Source of the DNA: Paenibacillus sanguinis 2301083 = DSM 16941
GTDB lineage: Bacteria; Bacillota; Bacilli; Paenibacillales; Paenibacillaceae
Length of the DNA stretch: 64,000 bases
Reading direction: 5' to 3'
NCBI RefSeq assembly: GCF_000374825.1
Contig: NZ_KB895383.1
Coordinates: forward strand, 62,001 to 126,000
Part shown: piece after piece, positions 43,714 through 52,012 of the stretch
How the letters are laid out: each line of letters begins with the position of its first letter
Numbering within the stretch: the first letter of the stretch is position 1
Position numbers and translations under genes: made by a program
The notes under the pieces: generated by a model
Database searches by the model: none
What the model was told of the DNA's origin: nothing
The model's input: only the letters and a program-made list of their open reading frames with translations

Positions 43714-45801
43714 ATGCATTCAAAAAGACATGCACGTTTCGCCAGAAAGTGGAAGCTGTTCACGCTGACCTGTTTGGCCTTGTCTCTGCTTCTTCCGGGA
43801 GGTCTCTTCCAGCCTGAATCCGCAAAGGCAGCAGAGGATTACAAGATTGTGGCCTATTATCCGTCATGGGGAGCCTATGCGCGCAATTTTAACGTTTATG
43901 ATATTGATGCTTCCAAAATTACGCATATTAATTATGCCTTTGCCGATATCGCCTGGGATGGACGGCATGGTAATCCTGATCCTACAGGGCCTAATCCGGT
44001 CACATGGCCTACCCAGGACGAGAAGGGACAGACGATTCATGTTCCCAATGGCACGATTGTGCTGGGAGATCCGTGGATTGATACCGGCAAGCAATTTCCG
44101 GGCGATGTTTGGGATCAGCCCTATGCGGGCAACATTCATCAGTTAAACAAGCTGAAGCAAGCCAATCCTCATCTGAAAACAATTATTTCGGTAGGTGGCT
44201 GGACCTGGTCCAATCGCTTCAGTGATGTGGCAGCCAGTCAAGTCACTCGCGAGACCTTTGCTAATTCAGCCGTAGATTTCCTGCGCAAATTCAATTTTGA
44301 CGGGGTCGACCTGGATTGGGAATACCCGGTTTCGGGCGGACTTCCAGGCAACAGCTACCGTGCGGAGGATAAGCAAAATTACACAAAACTGCTGCAAGAA
44401 ATCCGTACCAAGCTGGATGCGGCAGGTGCGGCCGACGGCAAACATTATCTGTTGACGATTGCTTCCGGCGCATCACCCGCCTTCGTGAACAATACGGAGC
44501 TTGGCAATATCGCTTCGATTGTGGATTGGATTAATATCATGACTTATGATTTCAATGGAGGATGGCAGCAGATGACTGCCCATAACGCTCCGCTGTACTT
44601 TGATCCGGCGGCTGAAGCTGCCGGTGTGCCAAGCGCCTCGACCTTCAATGGAGATGTGGCGGTCCAGGGGCATCTGAATGCAGGAGTTCCGGCCAGCAAG
44701 CTGGTACTTGGCGTACCTTTCTATGGACGGGGCTGGGATGGAGTTACTGGCGGCGACGGGCAATATCAAGGGGCAAGCGGGGCTTCCTCATCGGGAACGT
44801 GGGAGCCGGGCGTGTTCGATTTCAGCGATTTGGAAGCCAACTACATCAACAAAAACGGCTATACCCGCTACTGGAACGATACCGCCAAGGTGCCTTATTT
44901 GCACAATCCGTCTAGCGGGCGGTTCATCACTTACGATGATACGCAATCCATCGGCTTCAAGACCGATTACATCAAGAATCGTGGCTTGGCTGGAGCTATG
45001 TTCTGGGAGCTGAGCAGTGATCGTAACAAGACGCTGCAAACCAAGCTGCGGAATGATCTTGGCGGTACGGTTACCCCGCCGGAAGATACGACTCCACCGA
45101 CAACTCCCACCGGTGTAACCGTTGCTGGCCAGACAAGCACCTCCATCACGTTAACATGGCAGGCTTCCTCTGATGATGTTGGCGTAGCGGGCTATGTAGT
45201 CTACCGCGATGGGGCACAGGCTGCCGCCGTGAATGGTACAACAGCGACCATCAGTGGTCTGACCCCATCCACGACTTACAGCTTTACTGTGGTAGCCCGA
45301 GATGCGGCGGGCAACACGTCTCCCGCAAGCGGAGCGGTAAGTGCAACAACGGAAGCGGGAACCATTCCGGGCGATACGGTTCCACCCACCGCACCTGGCA
45401 ATTTGAGCGTGACAGGCAAGACCTCGACAACAGTATCCTTAAGCTGGGAAGCCGCTACCGATAATGTAGGTGTAGCTGCTTATGAGGTTTACAATGGAAA
45501 TCAACTGGCGGCATCGGTCAGTGATCTGACGGCAACTATCAGTGGCCTAACCCCATCGACGTCGTATACCTTCACTGTGGTAGCAAAGGATGCTGCGGGG
45601 AATAGCTCACCGGCCAGCAATGCCGTAACGGCTGTGACGGATTCCGGGGATACGGGAGTTGAGGCCTGGGCGCCTTATACGGCGTATACCGTCAACCAAC
45701 TCGTTTCCCACAACGGCATTATTTATAAAGTGATCCAATCGCATACCTCGTTGCCTGGATGGGAACCGGATCAAGTACCTGCTTTGTTCCAGGCTCAATA
45801 G
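43714..45801 (+). CDS. Secreted GH18 chitinase with two FN3 domains and a CBM5/12
   Basis: A 695-residue secreted protein. A signal peptide (about 1-40, ending AKAA) is followed by a GH18 catalytic domain with SVGGWTWS and the DGVDLDWE active-site motif at 196-203 (catalytic Glu203). Two fibronectin type III repeats lie near 460-545 and 556-640. The C-terminal 45 residues (WAPYTAYTVNQLVSHNG...LPGWEPD) form a chitin-binding CBM5/12 module. It should release chito-oligosaccharides or chitobiose outside the cell. GAGAGGG precedes ATG. It lies 347 bp before the PTS genes that could import its products. Confidence 0.95.
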   Translation: MHSKRHARFARKWKLFTLTCLALSLLLPGGLFQPESAKAAEDYKIVAYYPSWGAYARNFNVYDIDASKITHINYAFADIAWDGRHGNPDPTGPNPVTWPTQDEKGQTIHVPNGTIVLGDPWIDTGKQFPGDVWDQPYAGNIHQLNKLKQANPHLKTIISVGGWTWSNRFSDVAASQVTRETFANSAVDFLRKFNFDGVDLDWEYPVSGGLPGNSYRAEDKQNYTKLLQEIRTKLDAAGAADGKHYLLTIASGASPAFVNNTELGNIASIVDWINIMTYDFNGGWQQMTAHNAPLYFDPAAEAAGVPSASTFNGDVAVQGHLNAGVPASKLVLGVPFYGRGWDGVTGGDGQYQGASGASSSGTWEPGVFDFSDLEANYINKNGYTRYWNDTAKVPYLHNPSSGRFITYDDTQSIGFKTDYIKNRGLAGAMFWELSSDRNKTLQTKLRNDLGGTVTPPEDTTPPTTPTGVTVAGQTSTSITLTWQASSDDVGVAGYVVYRDGAQAAAVNGTTATISGLTPSTTYSFTVVARDAAGNTSPASGAVSATTEAGTIPGDTVPPTAPGNLSVTGKTSTTVSLSWEAATDNVGVAAYEVYNGNQLAASVSDLTATISGLTPSTSYTFTVVAKDAAGNSSPASNAVTAVTDSGDTGVEAWAPYTAYTVNQLVSHNGIIYKVIQSHTSLPGWEPDQVPALFQAQ

Positions 45802-45885
45802 AGGTGGACAGTTGTGGAATATATTACCCGCTTATTTAGAAGGATTTCTCCTTGAAATTCAGGTATCAGGGACTGGAAAAAATAT

Positions 45886-45897
45886 AGCGTGAACGCT
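45886..45897. promoter_or_regulatory. 12-bp palindrome AGCGT-GA-ACGCT
   Basis: A 5-bp inverted repeat centred about 54 bp upstream of the likely transcription start. It resembles a compressed cre but lacks one base between TGAA and CG, so another regulator is possible. Confidence 0.35.
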
Positions 45898-45910
45898 TCC
45901 AATTTTATGG

Positions 45911-45939
45911 TTGACGCTGGACAATGGTTGAACTATTAT
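45911..45939 (+). promoter_or_regulatory. Promoter of the PTS operon
   Basis: TTGACG (45911-45916) and TATTAT (45934-45939) are separated by 17 bp. The transcript would start near 45946 and contain the whole RAT/terminator region. Confidence 0.65.
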
Positions 45940-45965
45940 AATCACATAACCGAAATGAATTGACC

Positions 45966-46003
45966 TTTGGCGTGTTACCATGAATGAATGGGCATGAGCC
46001 AAG
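45966..46003 (+). promoter_or_regulatory. RAT-type ribonucleic antiterminator
   Basis: The RNA folds with a lower stem TTGGC/GCCAA, asymmetric internal loops (GTGTTA and GCATGA) and an upper stem CCAT/ATGG around a 6-base loop. GTGTTA and GGCATGAG match the RNA recognised by GlcT-type BglG antiterminators. Its 3' part is the 5' arm of the terminator, so binding would prevent termination. Confidence 0.8.
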
Positions 46004-46047
46004 AAGAGTAAACCCGCAACATGGGATTCTTTTCTTGGCTCTTTTTT
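45996..46047 (+). terminator. Antiterminator-controlled terminator of the PTS operon
   Basis: GAGCCAAGAA (45996-46005) pairs with TTCTTGGCTC (46032-46041) and is followed by TTTTTT. The RAT overlaps its first arm. Confidence 0.85.
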
Positions 46048-46148
46048 ATTGCCTGTCCAATTGGGTAATATTGCATCAAAAGTCAGAAACAGTTGGTTCA
46101 AGCGTTGCGTAGAGAGACACACAGAATTTGTTGGGGGAGGAAATCATT

Positions 46149-46646
46149 TTGTTGTTGAAATGGAGAAAGAAAAACATGGAGAAGAAGGCTGTAGAAATTG
46201 CGTCTCCACTTACCGGGGAGGCCGTAGCCTTGACCCAGGTTCCTGACGAAGCCTTTGCCGGGGGGCATATGGGCCCAGGCTTAGCGATTGAGCCCACCGA
46301 GGGAAGATTGGTGGCCCCGTTTGACGGAAAGGTTGTTCATGTGATCAAAAGCAGCCATGCGTTGATGATCGAGAGCCAGACAGGTCTGCAATTCTTGTTT
46401 CACCTGGGCATCAATACGGTCTCGCTTAAAGGCGATGGCTTTGTCACCCATGTTGCGGCAGGCGATCAAGTCAAGGCAGGTCAATTATTGATTGAATTTG
46501 ACATCGCCAAAATCCGGGCAGCCGGCTATCCGGTCATTTCGCCAATTATAGTAACAAACGCTGAAGAAGCAGCGAGCAGTGTAGAAATTGTCACCGGTCC
46601 TGTGACGGCAGGCAGAAATGTTGTTTTGAAGGCGGTTTTACAATAA
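46149..46646 (+). CDS. PTS EIIA component (glucose family)
   Basis: A 165-residue soluble EIIA of the glucose/N-acetylglucosamine family. IASPLTGEAV starts the domain; His70 in SSHALMI and His85 in FLFHLGINTV are the conserved pair, His85 being the phospho-acceptor. It passes phosphate from HPr to the EIIB domain of the next gene. TTG 46149 is preferred because GGGGGAGG ends eight bases before it and the resulting MLLKWRKK start looks like relatives; ATG 46176 is the alternative. Confidence 0.85.
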   Translation: MLLKWRKKNMEKKAVEIASPLTGEAVALTQVPDEAFAGGHMGPGLAIEPTEGRLVAPFDGKVVHVIKSSHALMIESQTGLQFLFHLGINTVSLKGDGFVTHVAAGDQVKAGQLLIEFDIAKIRAAGYPVISPIIVTNAEEAASSVEIVTGPVTAGRNVVLKAVLQ

Positions 46647-46678
46647 TAAACTAAAGGTCAGGAAAGGATGATTCAAGG

Positions 46679-48160
46679 ATGCTAGCTTTTCTCCAGAAAA
46701 TCGGTAAGTCATTAATGCTGCCGGTTGCAACATTGCCTGCTGCAGCTATTCTGCTCAGGTTCGGAAGCATCGACTACATTAACGAATTTCACTTGGGACA
46801 GTCGGTTGGGGGATTCCTGAACACTTACATTGCTCCATTCCTGGCGGCAGGCGGGGGAACGATATTTGATAATCTTCCGCTTATTTTTGCCGTTGGTGTG
46901 GCAATTGGTTTGGCCGGGGATGCTGTAGCGGCTTTGTCAGCGGTTATCGGCCAGTTAATCCTGTTGAACGTATTGGACCGGGTACCGGGAATTTTCCCGG
47001 AGCTTATGCAATCTCCTGATACGAAGCTCAACATGGGGGTCCTGGGCGGAATTATTGTAGGTTGTATCTCCGCGTATCTTTACAAGCGATACCATAACAT
47101 TAAGCTGCCGGATTGGCTGGGCTTCTTTGGAGGCAAACGTTTTGTACCCATGATCACTGCGTTAACGATGGTTGTCGTCGGCTTGATTCTTGGTCTGATC
47201 TGGGGACCGGTACAGAGTGCGCTTGATACGTTTGGCAACTGGGTCACCAGCCTCGGCGGGTTTGGCTCGGCTATTCATATCGTAGCCAACCGCTTATTGA
47301 TTCCATTTGGTCTGCATCACATTCTTAATTCCATCGTTTGGTTCCAAATCGGGGATTTCACCAATGCTGCCGGAGATGTCATTCACGGGGACTTGCACCG
47401 CTTCTTCGCCGGTGATCCAACGGCGGGCATGTTCATGACAGGCTTCTTCCCTATCATGATGTTTGGTCTGCCGGCCGCAGCTTTTGCCATCATTCATACG
47501 GCCAGACCGGAAAGACGCAAACTGATTAGCTCCATCTTCCTCGGAGCAGCGCTTGCTTCTTTCTTGACAGGGATTACTGAACCTCTTGAATTCGCGTTCA
47601 TGTTTGTGGCCCCTTTGTTGTATGGCGTTCATGCCTTGTTGTCTGGAGTTGCCGCGTATGTTACTTATGCGCTGGGCATGAAGCTGGGCTTTGGATTTTC
47701 AGCAGGTTTCATTGACTATGCTATTAACTATCAAATTTCAACAAAACCTTTGTTATTGATTCCGGTAGGCTTGGTTACAGCTGTTGTCTATTATGTGATC
47801 TTCCGCTTCATGATCGTCAAGTTTAACTTGAAGACACCGGGGCGCGAAGCGGCAGATGAAGTTGGTGAGGTAGCTGAAGCAGATACATTAACTGCTACTC
47901 CTGCTACAGGATCGGCATCGTCCATGGATAGCAGATCAGCCAAAATATTGGCGAACATCGGTGGTCCGGAGAACGTGGAGTCGGTGGATGCGTGTATTAC
48001 CCGCCTTCGCCTGATCGTCAAAGACGACAAGATGGTAAATGATGCCGGATTGAAGCAGCTTGGCGCAGCAGGCGTCATGAGATTAGGCAAAGGCGCAGTC
48101 CAAGTCGTATTCGGGCCACAATCCGAAGCGATCAAGGATGATATCAAGAAATTGCTGTAA
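46679..48160 (+). CDS. PTS EIICB, N-acetylglucosamine/glucose type
   Basis: A 493-residue permease. The EIIC domain (1-400, about 10 membrane segments) contains GITEPLEFAFMFVAP, a conserved substrate-site block, and the IPFGLHHILN motif. The EIIB domain (about 415-493) carries phospho-Cys439 in VDACITRLRL. The FDNLPLIFAVGVAIGLA segment and the chitinase upstream favour N-acetylglucosamine (NagP/NagE-like) as substrate; glucose cannot be excluded. It starts 32 bp after EIIA and ends before a terminator. Confidence 0.88.
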   Translation: MLAFLQKIGKSLMLPVATLPAAAILLRFGSIDYINEFHLGQSVGGFLNTYIAPFLAAGGGTIFDNLPLIFAVGVAIGLAGDAVAALSAVIGQLILLNVLDRVPGIFPELMQSPDTKLNMGVLGGIIVGCISAYLYKRYHNIKLPDWLGFFGGKRFVPMITALTMVVVGLILGLIWGPVQSALDTFGNWVTSLGGFGSAIHIVANRLLIPFGLHHILNSIVWFQIGDFTNAAGDVIHGDLHRFFAGDPTAGMFMTGFFPIMMFGLPAAAFAIIHTARPERRKLISSIFLGAALASFLTGITEPLEFAFMFVAPLLYGVHALLSGVAAYVTYALGMKLGFGFSAGFIDYAINYQISTKPLLLIPVGLVTAVVYYVIFRFMIVKFNLKTPGREAADEVGEVAEADTLTATPATGSASSMDSRSAKILANIGGPENVESVDACITRLRLIVKDDKMVNDAGLKQLGAAGVMRLGKGAVQVVFGPQSEAIKDDIKKLL

Positions 48161-48223
48161 GATCAAACTGTTGAGCGATAATACTCCTTTTCAACAGTCC
48201 GACGGCAATACACGTAAAACATC

Positions 48224-48258
48224 AGCAGGGCGGAAGGGCAATTCCGCTCTGCTTTTTC
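48224..48258 (+). terminator. Rho-independent terminator of the PTS operon
   Basis: AGCAGGGCGGAA pairs with TTCCGCTCTGCT with one mismatch around a 6-base loop, followed by TTTTT. Confidence 0.85.
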
Positions 48259-48385
48259 TATTTACGGTTCAAGGGGGAAATAGGATTCATTTTTGCTACT
48301 TTTCTGCTGGACTTGCCAGTTCGGTGCGTCGTTATGTAAAGTTAAGTCGATAAGGGTTGAAGCAAATAAGGAGGTAGGTGCAAAG

Positions 48386-49222
48386 TTGTCATACAGATTT
48401 ACAAAGTGGATGATCTTGATTGTTCCTACGCTAATCGTCGGCTTATGGGAATACGTACGCCACCAATTTTTAATGCCTTATATATCTATGGATTTGGGTA
48501 ACGTATTGACCCCGGTGATTTTATTTGCGGTTAGTATAACATTGCTGAATCGTTGGTTCTCTTATCTGGAGCAAATGCAGGAGGAATTGCAACGGGAGCG
48601 GGCGTTAAAGGCCAAGCTGGAGCAACGGGAGCAGCTTGCCCGTGAGCTTCATGACGGCATAGCCCAGTCGCTATTTCTGTTATCGGTGAAGGTCGACCGG
48701 GCACAGCGGCAACACAGTGGGAGCAGCGGAGATGAGGAGTGGCATGAACTGCGAAAGGCCATTCACAAGGTTAACCGTTATGTCCGTGAGGCCATCTCGG
48801 ATTTGCGAATTCCTGCTGATATCAAGGAGGAGGGAGCGGCTAGCGCGTCCATGCCAGCATTGATCCGGCAAATGGCAGCCGAGCAGCAATTGGTTCTGCA
48901 TATGGATTGGCAGCTACGTGAGGAAGCGTGGTCGACGAAAGCCAGGATGGAGCTATTATCCTGCATTCGTGAGGCTCTTTTTAATGTAGGAAAACATGCT
49001 GGAGTCTCGGAGGTATGGATTGAAGCCAGTGGTAATGCCGAATCCTTTCAAGCAACTGTAATGGATCATGGAAGTGGCTTTGCCATTCAGGAGGCAGCCG
49101 AACCAGGACGTTATGGCTTGCAAATTATGCGGGAGCGGGCTAGTGGAATGGGGTGGACGCTGCAGGTGACCTCCCGTCCGGGAGCTACCACGTTGCAAAT
49201 TACGGGAGGGGTGGACGTATGA
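48386..49222 (+). CDS. NarL-type sensor histidine kinase
   Basis: A 278-residue kinase with two N-terminal membrane segments (about 8-28 and 40-60) and no sizeable extracellular domain. A coiled stretch leads to the HisKA_3 motif ARELHDGIAQSLFLLSV with the phospho-His, followed by the ATPase domain (NVGKHAG, DHGSGF, GRYGLQIMRERA). TTG 48386 has AAGGAGG 11 bases upstream; the longer open frame begins within non-coding sequence. The 4-bp overlap with the regulator gene makes them a pair. Short-loop sensors often detect membrane or redox signals. Confidence 0.87.
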   Translation: MSYRFTKWMILIVPTLIVGLWEYVRHQFLMPYISMDLGNVLTPVILFAVSITLLNRWFSYLEQMQEELQRERALKAKLEQREQLARELHDGIAQSLFLLSVKVDRAQRQHSGSSGDEEWHELRKAIHKVNRYVREAISDLRIPADIKEEGAASASMPALIRQMAAEQQLVLHMDWQLREEAWSTKARMELLSCIREALFNVGKHAGVSEVWIEASGNAESFQATVMDHGSGFAIQEAAEPGRYGLQIMRERASGMGWTLQVTSRPGATTLQITGGVDV

Positions 49223-49869
49223 AGGTGCGGGTGCTGGTCGTTGATGATCATCCTCATGCGCGGGAAGCGATCGGAGATATTCTGGCAGAGGATCCAGACT
49301 TTGAGATTGTAGCTTACGCCGAGAATGGTGATGAAGCCATCTCGCAGACCGAGCTATGGATGCCGGATTTAATTTTGATGGATATTCACATGCCTGGCAA
49401 AGACGGGCTGGAGGCAACGCGGGAAATCAAGCTGCGTTACCCCTATGTCAAAATTGTGCTGATTACCGTATCGGATGATGCCGCCCATTTATTTGAGGCA
49501 TTGAAGCAAGGGGCACAAGGTTATCTGCTGAAGAATCTGGAGCCTGGCACCTGGCTGGAGTACTTGCGGGCCATCGCCAGTGATGAGGCCCCGTTATCCA
49601 GCGAATTGGCGCTTCGTATCCTGCAAGAATTCTCTCTAATGAAGAAAGAGGCGGGCGAGCCGTCACCACTAACGGCGCGAGAGCGAGAAATTCTTGGATG
49701 GGTCGCCCAGGGGATGACGAATCGCGAGATTGGTGCAGTGCTGCATATTTCTGATCAAACGGTCAAAAACCATCTGAAGAACATTTTGCAGAAGCTGCAT
49801 TTGGAGAACCGGGTGCAATTAACCAGATACGCTCTGGAGCAGGGATGGGTGGATCGCCGCCGTACTTAA
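49219..49869 (+). CDS. NarL/LuxR-family response regulator
   Basis: A 216-residue regulator. Receiver residues are DDH at 9-11 and phospho-Asp55 in LMDIHMPGKDG, with the switch Lys in LLKNLE. The C-terminal LuxR helix-turn-helix reads LTAREREILGWVAQGMTNRE and DQTVKNHLKNI. ATG 49219 overlaps the kinase stop. Its position just before the CuA lipoprotein and nirK locus makes a nitrite/NO or redox role plausible, but no target site was identified. Confidence 0.88.
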   Translation: MKVRVLVVDDHPHAREAIGDILAEDPDFEIVAYAENGDEAISQTELWMPDLILMDIHMPGKDGLEATREIKLRYPYVKIVLITVSDDAAHLFEALKQGAQGYLLKNLEPGTWLEYLRAIASDEAPLSSELALRILQEFSLMKKEAGEPSPLTAREREILGWVAQGMTNREIGAVLHISDQTVKNHLKNILQKLHLENRVQLTRYALEQGWVDRRRT

Positions 49870-49918
49870 CGGCCTTAAATGAGGACACCAGGGATACATA
49901 ACATGAAACTTATTTTGT

Positions 49919-49934
49919 TGTGACAGAAATCACA
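49919..49934 (+). promoter_or_regulatory. Fnr box upstream of the CuA-like lipoprotein gene
   Basis: TGTGA-N6-TCACA is a perfect inverted repeat (extended to TTGTGA/TCACAA). With a TAGACT -10 candidate at 49956-49961 the centre is about -41, the class II activator position. A TTGAAG/CTTCAA hairpin (49961-49978) follows in the leader. Confidence 0.7.
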
Positions 49935-49996
49935 ATCACTGTTTGCTTCCCATTCTAGACTTGAAGTAATAGCTTCAAATGAAGGAGGGGACGTAG

Positions 49997-50374
49997 ATGA
50001 GCTACCGTTGGATATCAATGATAGGTCTGTTGGCCGGGATACTTCTGCTGGCGGCTTGTGCGAATGCACCGGGGCGTTATATTGGAGAAGAGCCATCTGC
50101 ACTGAAGGGGCCAGCCAAGGAGTTTACTATACATGCCAAGCCATCCGGTTATGATACCAAGGAGATCAGGGTCAAGCAGGGCGATACGGTGCGGATCAAG
50201 CTAGTGAACACTCAAGGGATGCATTCCTTGAAAATTTCCGGCTATAACCAGGAAGTGCGGGGCGGGAAGACCATAACCTTTGTTGCAGATCAAGCGGGAG
50301 AGTTTGAATTCTCATGCAATATCTCTTGCGGTAAGGATCATAAGCAAATGAAGGGTACTTTCATTGTTAAATAA
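49997..50374 (+). CDS. CuA-type cupredoxin lipoprotein
   Basis: A 125-residue lipoprotein with a signal peptide and lipobox LAAC (Cys21). The rest is one cupredoxin domain. His76 (GMHSLKI), Cys107, Cys111, His115 and Met118 give H...C-x3-C-x3-H-x2-M, exactly the binuclear CuA ligand pattern of cytochrome oxidase subunit II and nitrous oxide reductase. Such a protein could carry electrons outside the membrane or store copper for a reductase. No oxidase subunit is fused. AAGGAGGGG precedes ATG. The Fnr box upstream suggests induction at low oxygen. Confidence 0.85.
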   Translation: MSYRWISMIGLLAGILLLAACANAPGRYIGEEPSALKGPAKEFTIHAKPSGYDTKEIRVKQGDTVRIKLVNTQGMHSLKISGYNQEVRGGKTITFVADQAGEFEFSCNISCGKDHKQMKGTFIVK

Positions 50375-50376
50375 AT

Positions 50377-50419
50377 AAACAAGCGGGTAGTCCATTGAGG
50401 AGGACAACCCGCTTGTTTT
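50377..50419. terminator. Bidirectional terminator
   Basis: AAACAAGCGGGT pairs with ACCCGCTTGTTT, with GTCC/GGAC inside. It separates the lipoprotein gene from the convergent DUF59 gene and has T-rich ends on both strands. Confidence 0.85.
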
Positions 50420-50434
50420 ATATGGAGATTTCCT

Positions 50435-50734
50435 TCAAAAATGCCCAAGTTCTTCCTTGGCGGCTTCAGACATATTGGCTGGGGACCAGCGTGGCTCCCA
50501 AACGATATCCACCTCCGGATCTGTGATGCCTAGCTGATCATTCAACGCAAAGCGGACACCACCTACGATGGTGTCATGCATCGGACAGCCCGGCGTGGTT
50601 AAGGTCATCTGAATATAAACCTGATCGTCTTCCTCCCGAATGTCATATACCAGTCCAAGATCAACAATGTTTACGCCAAGCTCCGGATCGTAGACCTGGC
50701 GTAAGGCTTCGCGAATTTGTTCGATTCTGTTCAT
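50435..50734 (-). CDS. DUF59/MIP18-family metal-sulfur cluster assembly protein
   Basis: A 99-residue protein with the MIP18/PaaD fold. DPELGVNIVDLGLVYDI and TLTTPGCPMHDTI (conserved Cys) are the family signatures. Relatives (SufT, PaaD) help mature iron-sulfur or other metal proteins. ATG 50734 has GGAGGAATG upstream; the longer frame begins inside the previous gene. It is the last gene of the nirK group, 22 bp after the 12-TM gene, so it may support metal-centre assembly there. Confidence 0.87.
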   Translation of the reverse strand: MNRIEQIREALRQVYDPELGVNIVDLGLVYDIREEDDQVYIQMTLTTPGCPMHDTIVGGVRFALNDQLGITDPEVDIVWEPRWSPANMSEAAKEELGHF

Positions 50735-50756
50735 AGAGCATTCCTCCAGCTTGAAT

Positions 50757-51998
50757 TTAATGGGCAAATACCAAAGCGATTATTGTGATATAAGCGAGGG
50801 AAACAACCGAAAGCACCGCGCCCCCCAGTGCAACAGCCAGCGAAGACCCAAGAACAAGCCCTATTAGAACTGTCAGATTGGCACACAAGATAAGGGTTAA
50901 GCCAAGATTGACCTTGCGATCATCCAGCAGATCAGCCAGTACTGGTGTTCCCGGTTTACCCGCTTGTTTGCCGTATTTATAGGTCCACCATAGGAAAGGT
51001 ACAATCTTGGATACATAACCGAGTACAGTAAAGGATACCCAGCAGCTTAGATATACCCAACCTGCAACCAAGACAGTGGACGTATCCAGCAAGTTGTCCG
51101 GCAGCAGGATGGCCCGGATGACGAACAAGGTGGCGAATAAAGCAAGCAGTTGGCTTCCAGTAACGGCCCATTCAATGCCGGCCCCAGGGCTGCGCTTGTG
51201 CTTTTTTTTACGGATTCGCAGCAAATGAATATTGTAGGTCCAGAGTGCGATAACAATCAGTGCCAGAGCGGCAATCTTAAATCCGATGGGGGAGCCCAGT
51301 AGAAAGGAACCTGCCCCCAGAAGCACCCCGATATTCCACAAACCAAGCACGATATACTCCAAGCGGATCGGATAGTCATGGGATAAATAAAACATGGGTA
51401 GCAGTTTGTAGCTGAAGCCAGTGATCAGAAGACCAAACCACCCTAGCGTTCCCAGCCAGATATGGGCGCCGAACAGGTTCTCATGCCATTCGCTACCCCA
51501 GCCAGTAGCAAAGCCGATTCCCATCGTCATACCGGTTAAGCCGGTTAACAGCAAAAAGGTCACAGCACAAGCGGTGCTGAGGGTGATGGCATTCCAAAGC
51601 TTTGCGCGCAGCAGCGTTGCGGCCATATTCCAGACGAATAGCACGATGCCGGAGAACGCAATGGTGGCAAAGCCGCCAATCCAATACGTATCTCCTTGCA
51701 CGAAGCCTAGCAACAAGCCAAACAATCCGACGGTAAACAAGACATAGTGGATATAGCCCAACCGTTCGCTGTAGAGATTAGTTTGCAAAATAACATGAAT
51801 TAATTGGTAAACGGCGCCCATCGCCAGCATAGTTGCCCATCCCAATACAAATAGATGGACCTGGAACCAGCCAGCCGGGCCGCGGATATCCTCGCCTAGC
51901 CAGCCTGTAAGTGACATAAGCGAGGTGGCGTGAAAGAGGATGAATCCGAAAATCCCGGTAACAATAAATAGAAAAGGCAGACGGGACATTGCCGGCAT
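50757..51998 (-). CDS. 12-TM haem-copper oxidase/NnrS-like membrane protein
   Basis: A 413-residue protein with about twelve membrane helices. Conserved His residues are placed in helices, for example HLFVLGW with QLIHVIL and FGAHIWLGTLGW with LSHD, as in cytochrome-oxidase-subunit-I-like and NnrS-like proteins that bind haem in the membrane. The exact metal ligands and any enzyme activity cannot be told here. AAGGAGGTGACC precedes ATG 51998. It lies between the DUF2249 gene and the DUF59 gene in the nirK operon; related genes near nirK in other Bacilli are linked to NO metabolism. Confidence 0.7.
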   Translation of the reverse strand: MPAMSRLPFLFIVTGIFGFILFHATSLMSLTGWLGEDIRGPAGWFQVHLFVLGWATMLAMGAVYQLIHVILQTNLYSERLGYIHYVLFTVGLFGLLLGFVQGDTYWIGGFATIAFSGIVLFVWNMAATLLRAKLWNAITLSTACAVTFLLLTGLTGMTMGIGFATGWGSEWHENLFGAHIWLGTLGWFGLLITGFSYKLLPMFYLSHDYPIRLEYIVLGLWNIGVLLGAGSFLLGSPIGFKIAALALIVIALWTYNIHLLRIRKKKHKRSPGAGIEWAVTGSQLLALFATLFVIRAILLPDNLLDTSTVLVAGWVYLSCWVSFTVLGYVSKIVPFLWWTYKYGKQAGKPGTPVLADLLDDRKVNLGLTLILCANLTVLIGLVLGSSLAVALGGAVLSVVSLAYITIIALVFAH

Positions 51999-52012
51999 AG
52001 CAGGTCACCTCC

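Larger units (their letters stand above)
45802..46148. other. 347-bp regulatory region of the PTS operon
   Basis: This gap contains, in order, a palindrome (45886-45897), a promoter (45911-45939), a RAT antiterminator (45966-46003) overlapping an intrinsic terminator (45996-46047), and the ribosome site of the EIIA gene. No reading frame of note is present. Confidence 0.8.

Noticed and set aside
48138-48353. 71-codon frame after the PTS EIICB gene
   Set aside because: It runs across the clear terminator at 48224-48258 and has no ribosome site.
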